Assembly (NCBI GenBank): GCA_003218375.1
Contig: QHNH01000012.1
Span: 166,918 to 230,917, forward strand
DNA from: Verrucomicrobiota bacterium
Lineage (GTDB): Bacteria; Verrucomicrobiota; Verrucomicrobiia; Chthoniobacterales; UBA10450
Reading direction: 5' to 3'
Length of the DNA: 64,000 nt
Numbering within the stretch: position 1 is the first letter of the stretch; every line of letters starts with the position of its first letter. Made by a program: the position numbers and the translations under genes. The notes beneath the pieces were generated by a model. The model saw only the letters and a program-made list of their open reading frames with translations, was not told the DNA's origin and searched no databases. Of this stretch, positions 42,705-50,859 are shown in pieces.

Positions 42705-43048
42705 CTCTTCCGAAAACGAAACGGCTGACGTTGCCGGCGGAGTTTGCGCGGGTAAAAGGACAGGGGACCACCGAGCGCGGCCGGCTCCTGGTTCTCGGCG
42801 CGCTCAAACTTAAGGAAGAAAAATCGTTCCGTGCCGGGTTCGTCACGCCGAAACACATCGGCACCGCGGTCGTCCGAAATCGGGTCCGGCGGCGGCTGCG
42901 TGATATTGTCCGCACGGCCCAACCGCGTTTGATTGCCGGTCTCTGGCTCGTGGTGGTGGCGCGCCCGTATGCGGCCAATGCCAGCTATGACCAACTGAAA
43001 GATGAGTGGTTGCGCCTCGCGGAGCGCGCTTCTATTCTAGCGCCCTGA
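42647..43048 (+). CDS. rnpA: Ribonuclease P protein component
   Basis: Conserved RnpA begins at [20 protein letters not shown] and runs through [28 protein letters not shown], the RNA-binding RNR motif, to the stop at 43048. The protein binds the P RNA for tRNA 5' processing. No ATG precedes the conserved part closely. The frame is open back through the REP; the nearest candidate is a TTG at 42647 (133 residues), the next an ATG at 42524 overlapping the RAYT gene. About 18 residues before LPKT are REP-derived. The start is therefore uncertain. Stop overlaps the yidD start (TGATG). Confidence 0.8.
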   Translation: MRENESTSSLSGTRASRLQTLPKTKRLTLPAEFARVKGQGTTERGRLLVLGALKLKEEKSFRAGFVTPKHIGTAVVRNRVRRRLRDIVRTAQPRLIAGLWLVVVARPYAANASYDQLKDEWLRLAERASILAP

Positions 43049-43332
43049 TGCTTTTTCTCGCGCGTCTTTTTATTCGCGGCTATCAACTGCTGATCTCGCC
43101 CGTGCTCGCGTTCCTGGGCGGGCCGGGTTCCGGTTGCCGCTTTGAACCGACGTGTTCGGTTTATTTTCTCGAGGCGTTGGAGACGCACGGAGTCTTGCGC
43201 GGAACGTGGCTGGGTGTGCGCCGGTTGGGCCGTTGTCACCCGTGGGGCGGGCGGGGAGCCGATCCGGTTCCGCCCCGGCATCTCCACTGCAAACATTCCG
43301 CCGGCCGGGCCGCCTCCATTGTCTGTGAATAG
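43048..43332 (+). CDS. yidD: Membrane protein insertion efficiency factor YidD
   Basis: 94 residues from the ATG at 43048, which overlaps the rnpA stop. Signature [40 protein letters not shown] and [20 protein letters not shown], including three conserved Cys. A small amphipathic inner-membrane-associated protein aiding YidC-dependent insertion. The C-terminal tail is a little longer than the family core. Confidence 0.93.
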   Translation: MLFLARLFIRGYQLLISPVLAFLGGPGSGCRFEPTCSVYFLEALETHGVLRGTWLGVRRLGRCHPWGGRGADPVPPRHLHCKHSAGRAASIVCE

Positions 43333-43349
43333 CCCGGCGGGCAACGCTT

Positions 43350-45134
43350 ATGGATCGACAAGCATGGATTGCCATTGCGCTTTGCGTCCTCGGGCTGATC
43401 GGGTGGTACGCTTATACGGCGACCCATTTGCCGCCGCCCACGCCGGTCGTTGCCGCGCCTTCTCCATCGGCGACCGCAGGTAATTCGCCGGCTGCGGCAA
43501 CGTCGCCCAGCGTTTCCGTATCTCCGGCCCCGGTTTCCGCGACCTCGCCATCGCCGGCACCCGCGGAATCGGTTCCCACTTTCGCCGAAAAGGCGGAGAC
43601 GATGACCAACGGCGACGTCGAGCTGCACCTGACGAATCGCGGCGGAGCGATCACAGAAGCGGTCCTGCTCAATCACACCGTCGATAACGAGCGCCGCGTT
43701 GTCTTGAACGCGTCCGATCGCATCCCGATCGGCGCCATCGTCGATCAGCCGGAAGCGACGGCGCTGCCCGAATATTCCATCGCGAAACAAGCGGACGGCA
43801 GTGTGGAATTCGAACGCAAAACCCCGGAAGGCATGACGGTTCGAAAAAAGTTTTTCTTCCTGCCGCCAACGGAAAAGAAAGACAACTACGTCGCGGAAAT
43901 GGACGTGGATTTCCGGAACGACGGCGCGCAGCCCTACAACAACGCGGGATATTTCGTGACCCTCGGCTCGACGCGGCCGATCCATCCCAAGGATATGCCC
44001 ACCTACACCCGGCTGGCTTGGACGGTAAACGGAAAAGCCGAAGGGATCGATGTGAATTGGTTCGCGGCCCAGAATTACCCGTTGATCGGTGTGCAGAAAC
44101 GCGAGGCAAAACCGTTCTACCGCGAAAAGGTCAACAACGCGGACTGGGCCGGAATGACGAACCAGTTCTTCACGGATCTGATCACGCCGCTCAAGGCGAA
44201 GGCGGTGGAACTTTGGGCCCGACCTTTCGACATTAAGCAGACGGAAGGCCCGAACCTGCTCGGCCTGGAAGGCGCGATGGGCATGCCGGGATTCCAGATT
44301 CAGCCCGGCCAGACTGCCTCGCTTCGCTTTCAGCTCTACGTCGGGCCGAAACTTTACGGCCGTCTCGCGAAGCTCGAGCACAACGAAGCCGAGATCATGA
44401 ACTTCGGATGGTTCAAACTCGTCAGCCAGTTCCTCCTCAATTTTATGAATCTGATCCATAACTGGATCGGCAATTATGGGTGGTCGATTGTCCTCCTGAC
44501 CGCGTGCGTAAAGGGCGTTCTCTGGCCGCTCCAGAACAAGGCGAATAAATCGATGCGCAAGATGTCCGCGCTCGCGCCCAAAATGCAGGAGCTGAAGGAA
44601 AAGTACAAGGACGATCCGACCCGGATGAACCAGGAAGTGATGAAGCTCTACAAAGAGCACGGAGTGAATCCGGTCGGCGGTTGTTTGCCGATGATGATCC
44701 AGATCCCGATCTTCTTTGGCCTCTTCAGCATGCTCGGGCAGGCCGCGGAACTGCGGAACGCGCCTTTTATCTGGGTGCACGATCTCTCTCAGCCCGATAC
44801 GCTGTTCACCATTCCGGGACTGAGTTGGATCCCGATCCTCGGAAACGCCAGCGGACTACCCATCAACATTCTCCCGATCCTCATGGGAGCGTCGAACATC
44901 TGGCTCATGCGGATGACGCCCAAGACGGGCGACAGCACCCAGCGCCGGGTGATGATGTTCATGCCGCTGATCTTTTTATTTTTCTGCTACAATTTCGCGG
45001 CGGCGCTGGCATTATATTACACGACGCAGAACCTGTTCACGATTCTGCAGCTTTATCAGAACCGGAAACAGCCTGTGCCGGTCCTGGAGAAAGTTGCGCC
45101 GGCAGGGAAGCGCTCGCGTAAAGGACGACCATGA
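43350..45134 (+). CDS. yidC: Membrane protein insertase YidC
   Basis: 594 residues. N-terminal helix (AWIAIALCVLGLIGWYAYTA), a Pro/Ser/Ala-rich linker, the large periplasmic P1 domain (LHLTNRGGAITEAVLLNHTV ... FQLYVGPKLYG), then the conserved five-helix insertase domain (YGWSIVLLTACVKGVLWPLQ; KMQELKEKYKDDPTRMNQEV; GGCLPMMIQIPIFFGLFSML). Inserts membrane proteins with or without Sec. Length and presence of P1 are typical of Gram-negative YidC. Overlaps the jag start by four bases (ATGA). Confidence 0.97.
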   Translation: MDRQAWIAIALCVLGLIGWYAYTATHLPPPTPVVAAPSPSATAGNSPAAATSPSVSVSPAPVSATSPSPAPAESVPTFAEKAETMTNGDVELHLTNRGGAITEAVLLNHTVDNERRVVLNASDRIPIGAIVDQPEATALPEYSIAKQADGSVEFERKTPEGMTVRKKFFFLPPTEKKDNYVAEMDVDFRNDGAQPYNNAGYFVTLGSTRPIHPKDMPTYTRLAWTVNGKAEGIDVNWFAAQNYPLIGVQKREAKPFYREKVNNADWAGMTNQFFTDLITPLKAKAVELWARPFDIKQTEGPNLLGLEGAMGMPGFQIQPGQTASLRFQLYVGPKLYGRLAKLEHNEAEIMNFGWFKLVSQFLLNFMNLIHNWIGNYGWSIVLLTACVKGVLWPLQNKANKSMRKMSALAPKMQELKEKYKDDPTRMNQEVMKLYKEHGVNPVGGCLPMMIQIPIFFGLFSMLGQAAELRNAPFIWVHDLSQPDTLFTIPGLSWIPILGNASGLPINILPILMGASNIWLMRMTPKTGDSTQRRVMMFMPLIFLFFCYNFAAALALYYTTQNLFTILQLYQNRKQPVPVLEKVAPAGKRSRKGRP

Positions 45135-45601
45135 CGCCCAAGGAATTACTCGATACGATCCTCGGCTATCTCGGCTTTGTGGTGCAGATCGACGAAACCC
45201 AGAGCGAAGGCGGCAACCCGACCCTGCAGATTTACATGGAGGAAAGTCATACCTTGATCGGGCGCGACGGCGAGACCCTGGAGGCAATCCAGTTTTTGTT
45301 GAACCGGCTCATTCAATCGCGAGACAAGGACGCGCCGAAGGTGATCGTGGATTGCGAGCATTACCGGTCAATGCGTGAAGATCGGATCGTGCAGCGGGTG
45401 CGGGAACTGGCCGAGCGGGTCCGCATTTCCGGACGTTCGTTGCAACTCGAGCCGATGAATTCCTACGAGCGCCGTCTGGTGCACAACGCTTTCAAGGACG
45501 ATCCGGATGTGGCTACGTGGAGCCCGTCCGATTCCGCGCGAATCAAGCAGATCACTCTCCTGAAGCGCCAGCCGAAGAAAGAGCCCGCGCCGCAGCAGTA
45601 G
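45131..45601 (+). CDS. jag: KH-R3H RNA-binding protein Jag/KhpB
   Basis: 156 residues. KH domain with the loop LIGRDGETLEAIQFLLNRLI (residues ~40-60) followed by an R3H domain (EPMNSYERRLVHNAFKDDPD). It lacks the N-terminal Jag_N domain found in Firmicutes. A likely RNA-binding partner of membrane protein biogenesis, located in the standard rnpA-yidD-yidC-jag order. The Lys/Pro/Gln tail is probably disordered. Confidence 0.92.
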   Translation: MTPKELLDTILGYLGFVVQIDETQSEGGNPTLQIYMEESHTLIGRDGETLEAIQFLLNRLIQSRDKDAPKVIVDCEHYRSMREDRIVQRVRELAERVRISGRSLQLEPMNSYERRLVHNAFKDDPDVATWSPSDSARIKQITLLKRQPKKEPAPQQ

Positions 45602-45602
45602 A

Positions 45603-47066
45603 TTAGGCGAACATCGCTCGATAGTGCCGATACCAATCGCTCTGAAAGCGATCTTCCGGATCGTAATTCTTCTTTAGCGCGAGGAAGCGAGCGAATTGCG
45701 GGTGGCACTTGGTCACCTGCTCGCGGGTCGCGAATCGGTGATACGTCAGGTAATAACTGCCGCCGCGCGCGATCGCCAGGTCGATGAGCGCCCGAAACGC
45801 CTGCGCGGACGCTTCCATGCCTGCCGGCGTATGGATGGTGAGCAGATTAAAGATGATGCAGGCGTACGATTCTCTCGCCCAGGGAAGAAAACTTTCATCG
45901 TCCTTTTCGATCAGGCGGACCGTGCCGTAAATCACCGGCACCCTGCCTGGCCGCAGTAACTCCGCAGCTTCCACGAGGAAATCGCCCAGCATTTCCCGTG
46001 GAACGTAAATTTCCGTGATGATGAGGCTCGATTCGTTCTTGCTCCCGATCTTTTCCCTCAGCGTCTGGGCGTAGTTTGGAAGATAGGCGCTGAGCTGATT
46101 TGTATCCGACCAATACGTCTGCCCGTTGGTCGAAAGATAATAATCGGCGTATCGCTGAAACGCCCGGGCGCGATCGGTGTAGGCGAGCGCCATGAGGTCA
46201 AGCCAATCATCATCGTTCAGGCGCTTCGTGGCGCTCATCGGAGCGTCGTCCGCGATCGGTTGATAACAGGAAAAGACTCCCACCTTGAGAAAATCCGGCG
46301 ATTTTTCGTCGATGGAGAATTGGAAGTCGCCGTATAAGAAGCCGGCGGCGATCCGTTCGGCAAAACGCTTGGTGGCCTCATCCGAACGGATCACCTCGAC
46401 GACCCGGCGCAGTTTTCGCCGTGGGACGAGCTGAAGCGTGACGCGGCTGATCAAACCAAGGAGTCCGTAACCTCCGATCGCCGCGCGGAACAATTCCGGA
46501 TTATTGGAGCGCGAACACGGAACTGTCTTTCCCTCGGCATTAATCAGGGTGAACGACTCGACGTTCGAGATCAGTGGTTTCATCGCCAGGCCACGGCCGT
46601 GCACGTTCGACGACAAGCTGCCGCCCAGTGTAAACGTATCCGCGCCGGTTTGTTTTTGGGCGATGCCCCACTGATGGGTCACGCCCTGCTGTGCTTCCAG
46701 GTAATGATCGATCAGCTTTGGCCACTGAATTCCGGCCTCCGCTTCGATCAATCCACGCTCGCGATCGAAGGACAAAACCCGCGTTAGCTGTCGCGAATCG
46801 ATGCAAAGGCTGCCGGTCGCGAATTGCTGCCCGCCCATGGAATGGCGGCAGCCCGAAACAGAAATCGGCAGTCGATCGCGGGATGCGCGACGCACGGCCT
46901 GGGCGAGTTCGTCGTGCGTGCGCGGTGTGAGCAGCGCGCTGACTCGGGTGCGGTTGAGCTGCGAATGAATGTCGTTAACCCAGATTTCGCGCTCGCCACG
47001 GACATCAAGATACGGAGCAAGCGCGAGGAGTCCGGCCGCTCGAATGAATTTGCGTCGCGTCAACAT
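45603..47066 (-). CDS. Secreted FAD-linked oxidase (aldonolactone oxidase-like)
   Basis: 487 residues. Tat-type leader MLTRRKFIRAAGLLALAPYL (twin Arg followed by K-F-I). FAD-binding PCMH domain: SVSGCRHSMGGQQFATGSLC and LGGSLSSNVHGRGLAMKPLI, with the C-terminal ALO-like cap ending YDPEDRFQSDWYRHYRAMF. Resembles D-arabinono/L-gulono-1,4-lactone oxidases, and exports folded with its flavin by inference. Substrate not determined. Confidence 0.85.
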   Translation of the reverse strand: MLTRRKFIRAAGLLALAPYLDVRGEREIWVNDIHSQLNRTRVSALLTPRTHDELAQAVRRASRDRLPISVSGCRHSMGGQQFATGSLCIDSRQLTRVLSFDRERGLIEAEAGIQWPKLIDHYLEAQQGVTHQWGIAQKQTGADTFTLGGSLSSNVHGRGLAMKPLISNVESFTLINAEGKTVPCSRSNNPELFRAAIGGYGLLGLISRVTLQLVPRRKLRRVVEVIRSDEATKRFAERIAAGFLYGDFQFSIDEKSPDFLKVGVFSCYQPIADDAPMSATKRLNDDDWLDLMALAYTDRARAFQRYADYYLSTNGQTYWSDTNQLSAYLPNYAQTLREKIGSKNESSLIITEIYVPREMLGDFLVEAAELLRPGRVPVIYGTVRLIEKDDESFLPWARESYACIIFNLLTIHTPAGMEASAQAFRALIDLAIARGGSYYLTYHRFATREQVTKCHPQFARFLALKKNYDPEDRFQSDWYRHYRAMFA

Positions 47067-47078
47067 CGCGACCTGACC

Positions 47079-47933
47079 TTACGGGATTTCCGTGAGGCAG
47101 ATCAATTCACCAGCCGCGAGTGGGAAATCGTCTGGGGAAGAATCCAGGGCGCGCAAATCGTTCTCATCGAAAATTCGTACGACCTCCCAAGAACGTGCGA
47201 GTCGCGAGATGCCGCTTCGCTCGAGTCCCCAGACAAATGGCTCGCCGCGCCAGCTCAACCACCAATCAACCAGCTTAGTCTGTCTCCGGAACCGGATTCG
47301 CCCGTCTCGGCGCGGTTCCATGAAAGTGAAAGCGAACCGGCTCCCGCGGGCGCTGAGCCCACCCGCAAAGCCTAGCAAATTCGCAACCACCGTTTCCCGG
47401 AGGTACATGAACAGTCCTTCCGCGATCCAAAGAGTCCTTTGCGCCGGATCGAATCCTGTCCTGCTCAGCGTCGCTGAATCAATCCGGTCCGCCGCGAGGT
47501 CCGCGGCGACGAAATGAAATCGCCGGGCGTCAACCTCCCGCGCCGCTGCCATTTTGAGTCGTTGTGTTGCCGGATGATCGATTTCCCAAAAGCGCGCGTC
47601 CCGAAAATCCCGGTGGAGGGTCAGCGCGAGTGGATCGAGGCCCGCGCCAAGAACGACGATCTGTGCGATTCGTTCTTGAAGCGCTTCGCGTGCGAAGCGA
47701 GCGAGGCATTTCTTGCGCAGCGCATAATGACGCAAAATTCCGGGAACGGAATTTTCTTCGAGAAACTTTACGATCCGAAAAAACCACGGCCGGCGGGCGA
47801 CTCCAAGGAAAAATCGTGTTCCGGCTGAATAAGTTTGAAGAAACTGAGCGCAGAACTTTGCCGGGATCCCGGACCTGGCGCCCGCGTATTCGTGGTGCTC
47901 ATCGATGATGACCATGCTGGCGGCAATGAGCAA
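47079..47933 (-). CDS. Class I SAM methyltransferase, leucine-carboxyl-methyltransferase-like
   Basis: 284 residues; the ATG at 47915 (MVIIDEHHEYAGARS) is an alternative start. LCM/PPM family landmarks: LRHYALRKKCLARFAREAL, QIVVLGAGLDPLALTLHRDF (SAM site), FWEIDHPATQRLKMA, and LWIAEGLFMYL. Family members methylate carboxyl groups or unknown metabolites (polyketide-associated versions exist). Twelve bases follow the stop before the FAD oxidase gene, so the two may be co-transcribed. Confidence 0.8.
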   Translation of the reverse strand: MLIAASMVIIDEHHEYAGARSGIPAKFCAQFLQTYSAGTRFFLGVARRPWFFRIVKFLEENSVPGILRHYALRKKCLARFAREALQERIAQIVVLGAGLDPLALTLHRDFRDARFWEIDHPATQRLKMAAAREVDARRFHFVAADLAADRIDSATLSRTGFDPAQRTLWIAEGLFMYLRETVVANLLGFAGGLSARGSRFAFTFMEPRRDGRIRFRRQTKLVDWWLSWRGEPFVWGLERSGISRLARSWEVVRIFDENDLRALDSSPDDFPLAAGELICLTEIP

Positions 47934-47973
47934 TGCCGTGCTGCTGGCGCGTTCGTCTTTCAGCGGGCGTTCA

Positions 47974-48978
47974 TCAGGTTGAAGGTCCCGCGAGATCGAA
48001 CAGAATTTTCCCGCTTCGCTTGTGCTGCGACGCGTGCGCGATGGCGGCCGCCGCTTCGCCGAGGCGATATGTCTTCTCCACTTTCGTTTGGAGCAACCCG
48101 CGCTTCGCCATCTCGAAGATCGGCGCGAACGTTTCCGCGCGCTGCTCCAGCGTGGCGGAGTCGTACCATTTATTCACCCAGAACCCCGTAAACCGCAGGT
48201 TTTTGAAAATGAGCATCCCGTTCGGAATGGAGAGCGGCTGCAAGCTCATCGCGCCGTAGGTCACCATCGTGGCGTCGGACGCCAGGCACTTCGCCACCCG
48301 CAACGCGTTCTCACCGCCGACCGCGTTCAACGCCAGGCGAATCGACGCGCGCTGCGTCGCTGCTGCTACTTCATCACGAAGATTCTCGCCGTCGACCAAC
48401 ACGACGTCGCCGCCTAACGAGCGCAGCTCATCCACCAATTCCGCGCGCCGGACCACGTTCACCGTTTTGTATCCCAATTCTCGCGCGATCTGGATCACGC
48501 ATTGTCCCGCGCCTGAATTGGCGGCGTTTTGCATCAGCCAATCGCCTGGCCGCAACGGCACGAAGTCGTGCAGCAGTCGCCAGGCAGTGATCGGATTTAC
48601 CTTCAACATCGCCGCCTGGATCGGCTCGATCTCCTTCGGCACCACAACGAGTTTGTCCGCGGCGATAACGGCAATCTCCCGCCACGTCCCGAAGTTGTGC
48701 GGCAAAATCACCTGCGTTCCGACCGCGAGATCGCGAACTTCTGAGCCAACTTCAATCACGACTCCGGCGCCCTCCATCCCCGGCGTCGCGGGCAGTTCCG
48801 GCTTGATCGGATATTTGCCTTCGATCGAGTTCAGGTCTGCCGGATTGATTGGAGCCGCCGACATTTTCACCACGACTTCATTCGCGGCCGGCTCAGGCCA
48901 CGGACAATCGACCACCCGCAAAACCTCCGCCGGATTCCCGTGCGTTTCGTAGATCGCGGCCTTAAAAGTCTTACCCAT
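47974..48978 (-). CDS. Zinc-independent MDR oxidoreductase (enoyl reductase/quinone reductase-like)
   Basis: 334 residues. Medium-chain dehydrogenase fold: N-terminal GroES-like domain (AAPINPADLNSIEGKYPIKP; PGMEGAGVVIEVGSEV), nucleotide domain (DWLMQNAANSGAGQCVIQIA). No zinc-binding Cys cluster. The INPADLN and YPIKPELPATPGMEG segments resemble mitochondrial 2-enoyl-thioester reductase (MECR/Etr1). First 26 codons are exactly duplicated at 50780-50857. Confidence 0.85.
   Translation of the reverse strand: MGKTFKAAIYETHGNPAEVLRVVDCPWPEPAANEVVVKMSAAPINPADLNSIEGKYPIKPELPATPGMEGAGVVIEVGSEVRDLAVGTQVILPHNFGTWREIAVIAADKLVVVPKEIEPIQAAMLKVNPITAWRLLHDFVPLRPGDWLMQNAANSGAGQCVIQIARELGYKTVNVVRRAELVDELRSLGGDVVLVDGENLRDEVAAATQRASIRLALNAVGGENALRVAKCLASDATMVTYGAMSLQPLSIPNGMLIFKNLRFTGFWVNKWYDSATLEQRAETFAPIFEMAKRGLLQTKVEKTYRLGEAAAAIAHASQHKRSGKILFDLAGPST
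48897..48974. repeat. 78-bp perfect direct repeat, left copy
   Basis: Identical to 50780-50857, offset 1883 bp. It covers the first codons of the MDR oxidoreductase gene. Beyond the perfect block, weaker similarity continues to about 49032 (CGGCAACATGCAAC against CAGCAACATGCAAC at the cation-transporter start), so the original divergent promoter region seems to have been duplicated. Confidence 0.9.
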
Positions 48979-49475
48979 GGTGCCGCCGGGATTTCATTCT
49001 ATGTCGCCCGATTCGGTCGGCAACATGCAACTGCTTTGCAGGTCGGCCGAGTACTGGGCGCTGTTCTTCGCTCGACGCGGCGCGATTGCTACATCTCGTT
49101 GCGGATTGCTCTCTCGCGAGGCGCCAGAACTTCGGTGAATTTTCTTGCGTTGCTACGTCCAGGGCTCAGGCTTCGAGTTGTTGGGAGGTCAGCCCCCGCC
49201 CACGAATACCTCATCGAAACCCAGAAAGAATTGCGGTATGCGATTCCGAGCCCAAATTGCTCATGCTAGGTCCGTCAGGGCTGAAAAGACTGCGGCAGTC
49301 GTTCATTCAGTTGAAGCCGTTTTCCCCTTTCGTGAAATTGCCAAGATGCCCGACTTGACTAGCGCTTAACTGACGGGGGACATTTTTAACGGTTATCGGC
49401 GAATGAATAACCAACTCTCAAAAAGCGAATTCATTTCAGTTACGTTTCACCGCCCACCCTCAACGGAGATATCAA
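48979..49475. other. Gene-free interval at the left of the duplicated segment
   Basis: 497 bp without a convincing gene. The first ~55 bp resemble the region and first codons of the cation-transporter gene at 50860. The rest has no recognisable coding potential. Near 49369-49400, CTTAACTGACGGGGGACATT and TTTTTAACGGTTATC look foreign to the surroundings and could be an old element end. A GGAG ribosome-binding site precedes the gene at 49476. Confidence 0.5.
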
Positions 49476-50621
49476 ATGGCACATGACGATCAGTTTACTG
49501 CAACGGGCCCTGCCTTTGCCGGTTCCGGCGTTCCGAGATCAGGCTTCTCAACTAATGCCAGAGACATGATCTACGGCGTCAACGTGCAAGGTCAGCAATG
49601 TGGTGTTGTGGGCGAAAGTGTCCGAGTCAGCGCAGGAAGGGAATCCCAGGTAGGAGGAGTTGGGGTTTATGGTTTCGGCGAGAATTTTGGTTTAATGGGA
49701 AACGGAAATCGGGGGCTGGCCGGAGTATTTGGTGAAAACAATCGCGGCCGAGTAGGGGTTATTGGAGCCGCAATGCCGGGCGGAACCGGCGTTTTCGGGA
49801 CAAGTCTGAGAGACTTGGGTAATCCGCTGGAAACTTTTGCGGACCTGCCGGGGCCTGGTAAAGGAGGGGCGGGGATCGGGGTTCATGGCGTGAGCGGATC
49901 TGGATATGGTGCGCTCGGCGAAAGCGAAGACAATGCTGGCGTAGTGGGCCGATCTAACAATTCCGTGGGCATATGGGGATCGGTACAGGTACGGGATGGG
50001 GGGTACGGCGTCTTGGGCGAGGGGCTTGATAATGCTGGAGTTGTAGGTCGCTCGGAGAGCTCGGTCGGTGTCTGGGGGCAAGGGAACAGGGGAATCCTGG
50101 GGTCGGTTACGAGTGACAGCCCCGGCTCGTTCGCCGGACACTTTGTCGGTCCCGTCTTGATCGACGGCGATTTGACGGTTACGGGATTGAAAGGTGCGAT
50201 CGTCCCACACGTGGACGGAACACACCGGCTGCTGTGCGCGATCGAGAGCCCGCAAAGCTGGTTCGAAGATTTTGGAAAAGGTACGCTCAAGAACGGCAAG
50301 GCGAACATCACACTGGACAGTGACTTCGCTACTCTTGTCAGTCTCAAGAAAGGGACTTATCACGTATTCGTGACTCCATACGCCGAGACCAAAGGACTCT
50401 ATGTGACGCGGCGCACCGCCACGGGTTTCCAAGTGCGCGAGCAGCAAGGTGGCACTAGTAACGCGGCATTCAGCTACCGGATCGTCGCGAAACGAAAAGG
50501 GGTCGCGAGTGAGCGGCTGGCAACGGTCGTACTTCCAACGCCTCTCTCGATCAAGAAAAGGCCGGCGAAATATCGGGGAACGGACCCGTTCCCGCAGCCT
50601 CATTGTCCGCAGCCGAAGTAA
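49476..50621 (+). CDS. Gly-rich repeat protein resembling a tail-fibre/receptor-binding protein
   Basis: 381 residues, no signal peptide or membrane segment. Residues ~30-215 are built from a degenerate repeat with core G-V-x-G-x-S/G (GVYGFGE, GVFGENNRG, GVIGAAMPG, GVHGVSGSG, ALGESEDNAGVVGRS, VLGEGLDNAGVVGRS), predicted to form a beta-helix or trimeric fibre. A distinct C-terminal domain follows (SPQSWFEDFGKGTLKNGKA; TYHVFVTPYAETKGLYVTRR; GFQVREQQGGTSNAAFSYRI). I recall this plan from uncharacterised bacterial proteins, but cannot name a family. It is the only gene in the segment bounded by the 78-bp direct repeats. Confidence 0.7.
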   Translation: MAHDDQFTATGPAFAGSGVPRSGFSTNARDMIYGVNVQGQQCGVVGESVRVSAGRESQVGGVGVYGFGENFGLMGNGNRGLAGVFGENNRGRVGVIGAAMPGGTGVFGTSLRDLGNPLETFADLPGPGKGGAGIGVHGVSGSGYGALGESEDNAGVVGRSNNSVGIWGSVQVRDGGYGVLGEGLDNAGVVGRSESSVGVWGQGNRGILGSVTSDSPGSFAGHFVGPVLIDGDLTVTGLKGAIVPHVDGTHRLLCAIESPQSWFEDFGKGTLKNGKANITLDSDFATLVSLKKGTYHVFVTPYAETKGLYVTRRTATGFQVREQQGGTSNAAFSYRIVAKRKGVASERLATVVLPTPLSIKKRPAKYRGTDPFPQPHCPQPK

Positions 50622-50779
50622 GACAGACCTCTCGGATCGATGCGTGTGATTGCCACCAAGGCTTGGCAAATCGGTGACTTGCTAGGCGGGCTTGCCCCGC
50701 CAAAGCGTGCACTTGAGTCAACGCACTCTTCCATTTAGCCGGCACGCATTTTCAAGCCGAGATCATCGTCCCAACCCGC

Positions 50780-50857
50780 GCCACGGACAATCGACCACCC
50801 GCAAAACCTCCGCCGGATTCCCGTGCGTTTCGTAGATCGCGGCCTTAAAAGTCTTAC
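50780..50857. repeat. 78-bp perfect direct repeat, right copy
   Basis: Exact copy of 48897-48974, the 5' end of the MDR gene, here without the rest of that gene. It ends two bases before the cation-transporter start codon (50860), so it forms that gene's upstream region, as the intact copy would have before the insertion. Confidence 0.9.
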
Positions 50858-50859
50858 TC

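Noticed and set aside
43236..44780. 514-codon minus-strand open frame opposite yidC
   Set aside because: Lies fully antisense to an unmistakable yidC and has a composition typical of high-GC shadow frames (rich in Arg/His/Asp, no domain).
48940..49269. 109-codon plus-strand frame at the left end of the duplicated segment
   Set aside because: Starts antisense to the MDR gene 5' end and then crosses sequence with no coding character; not supported as a gene.
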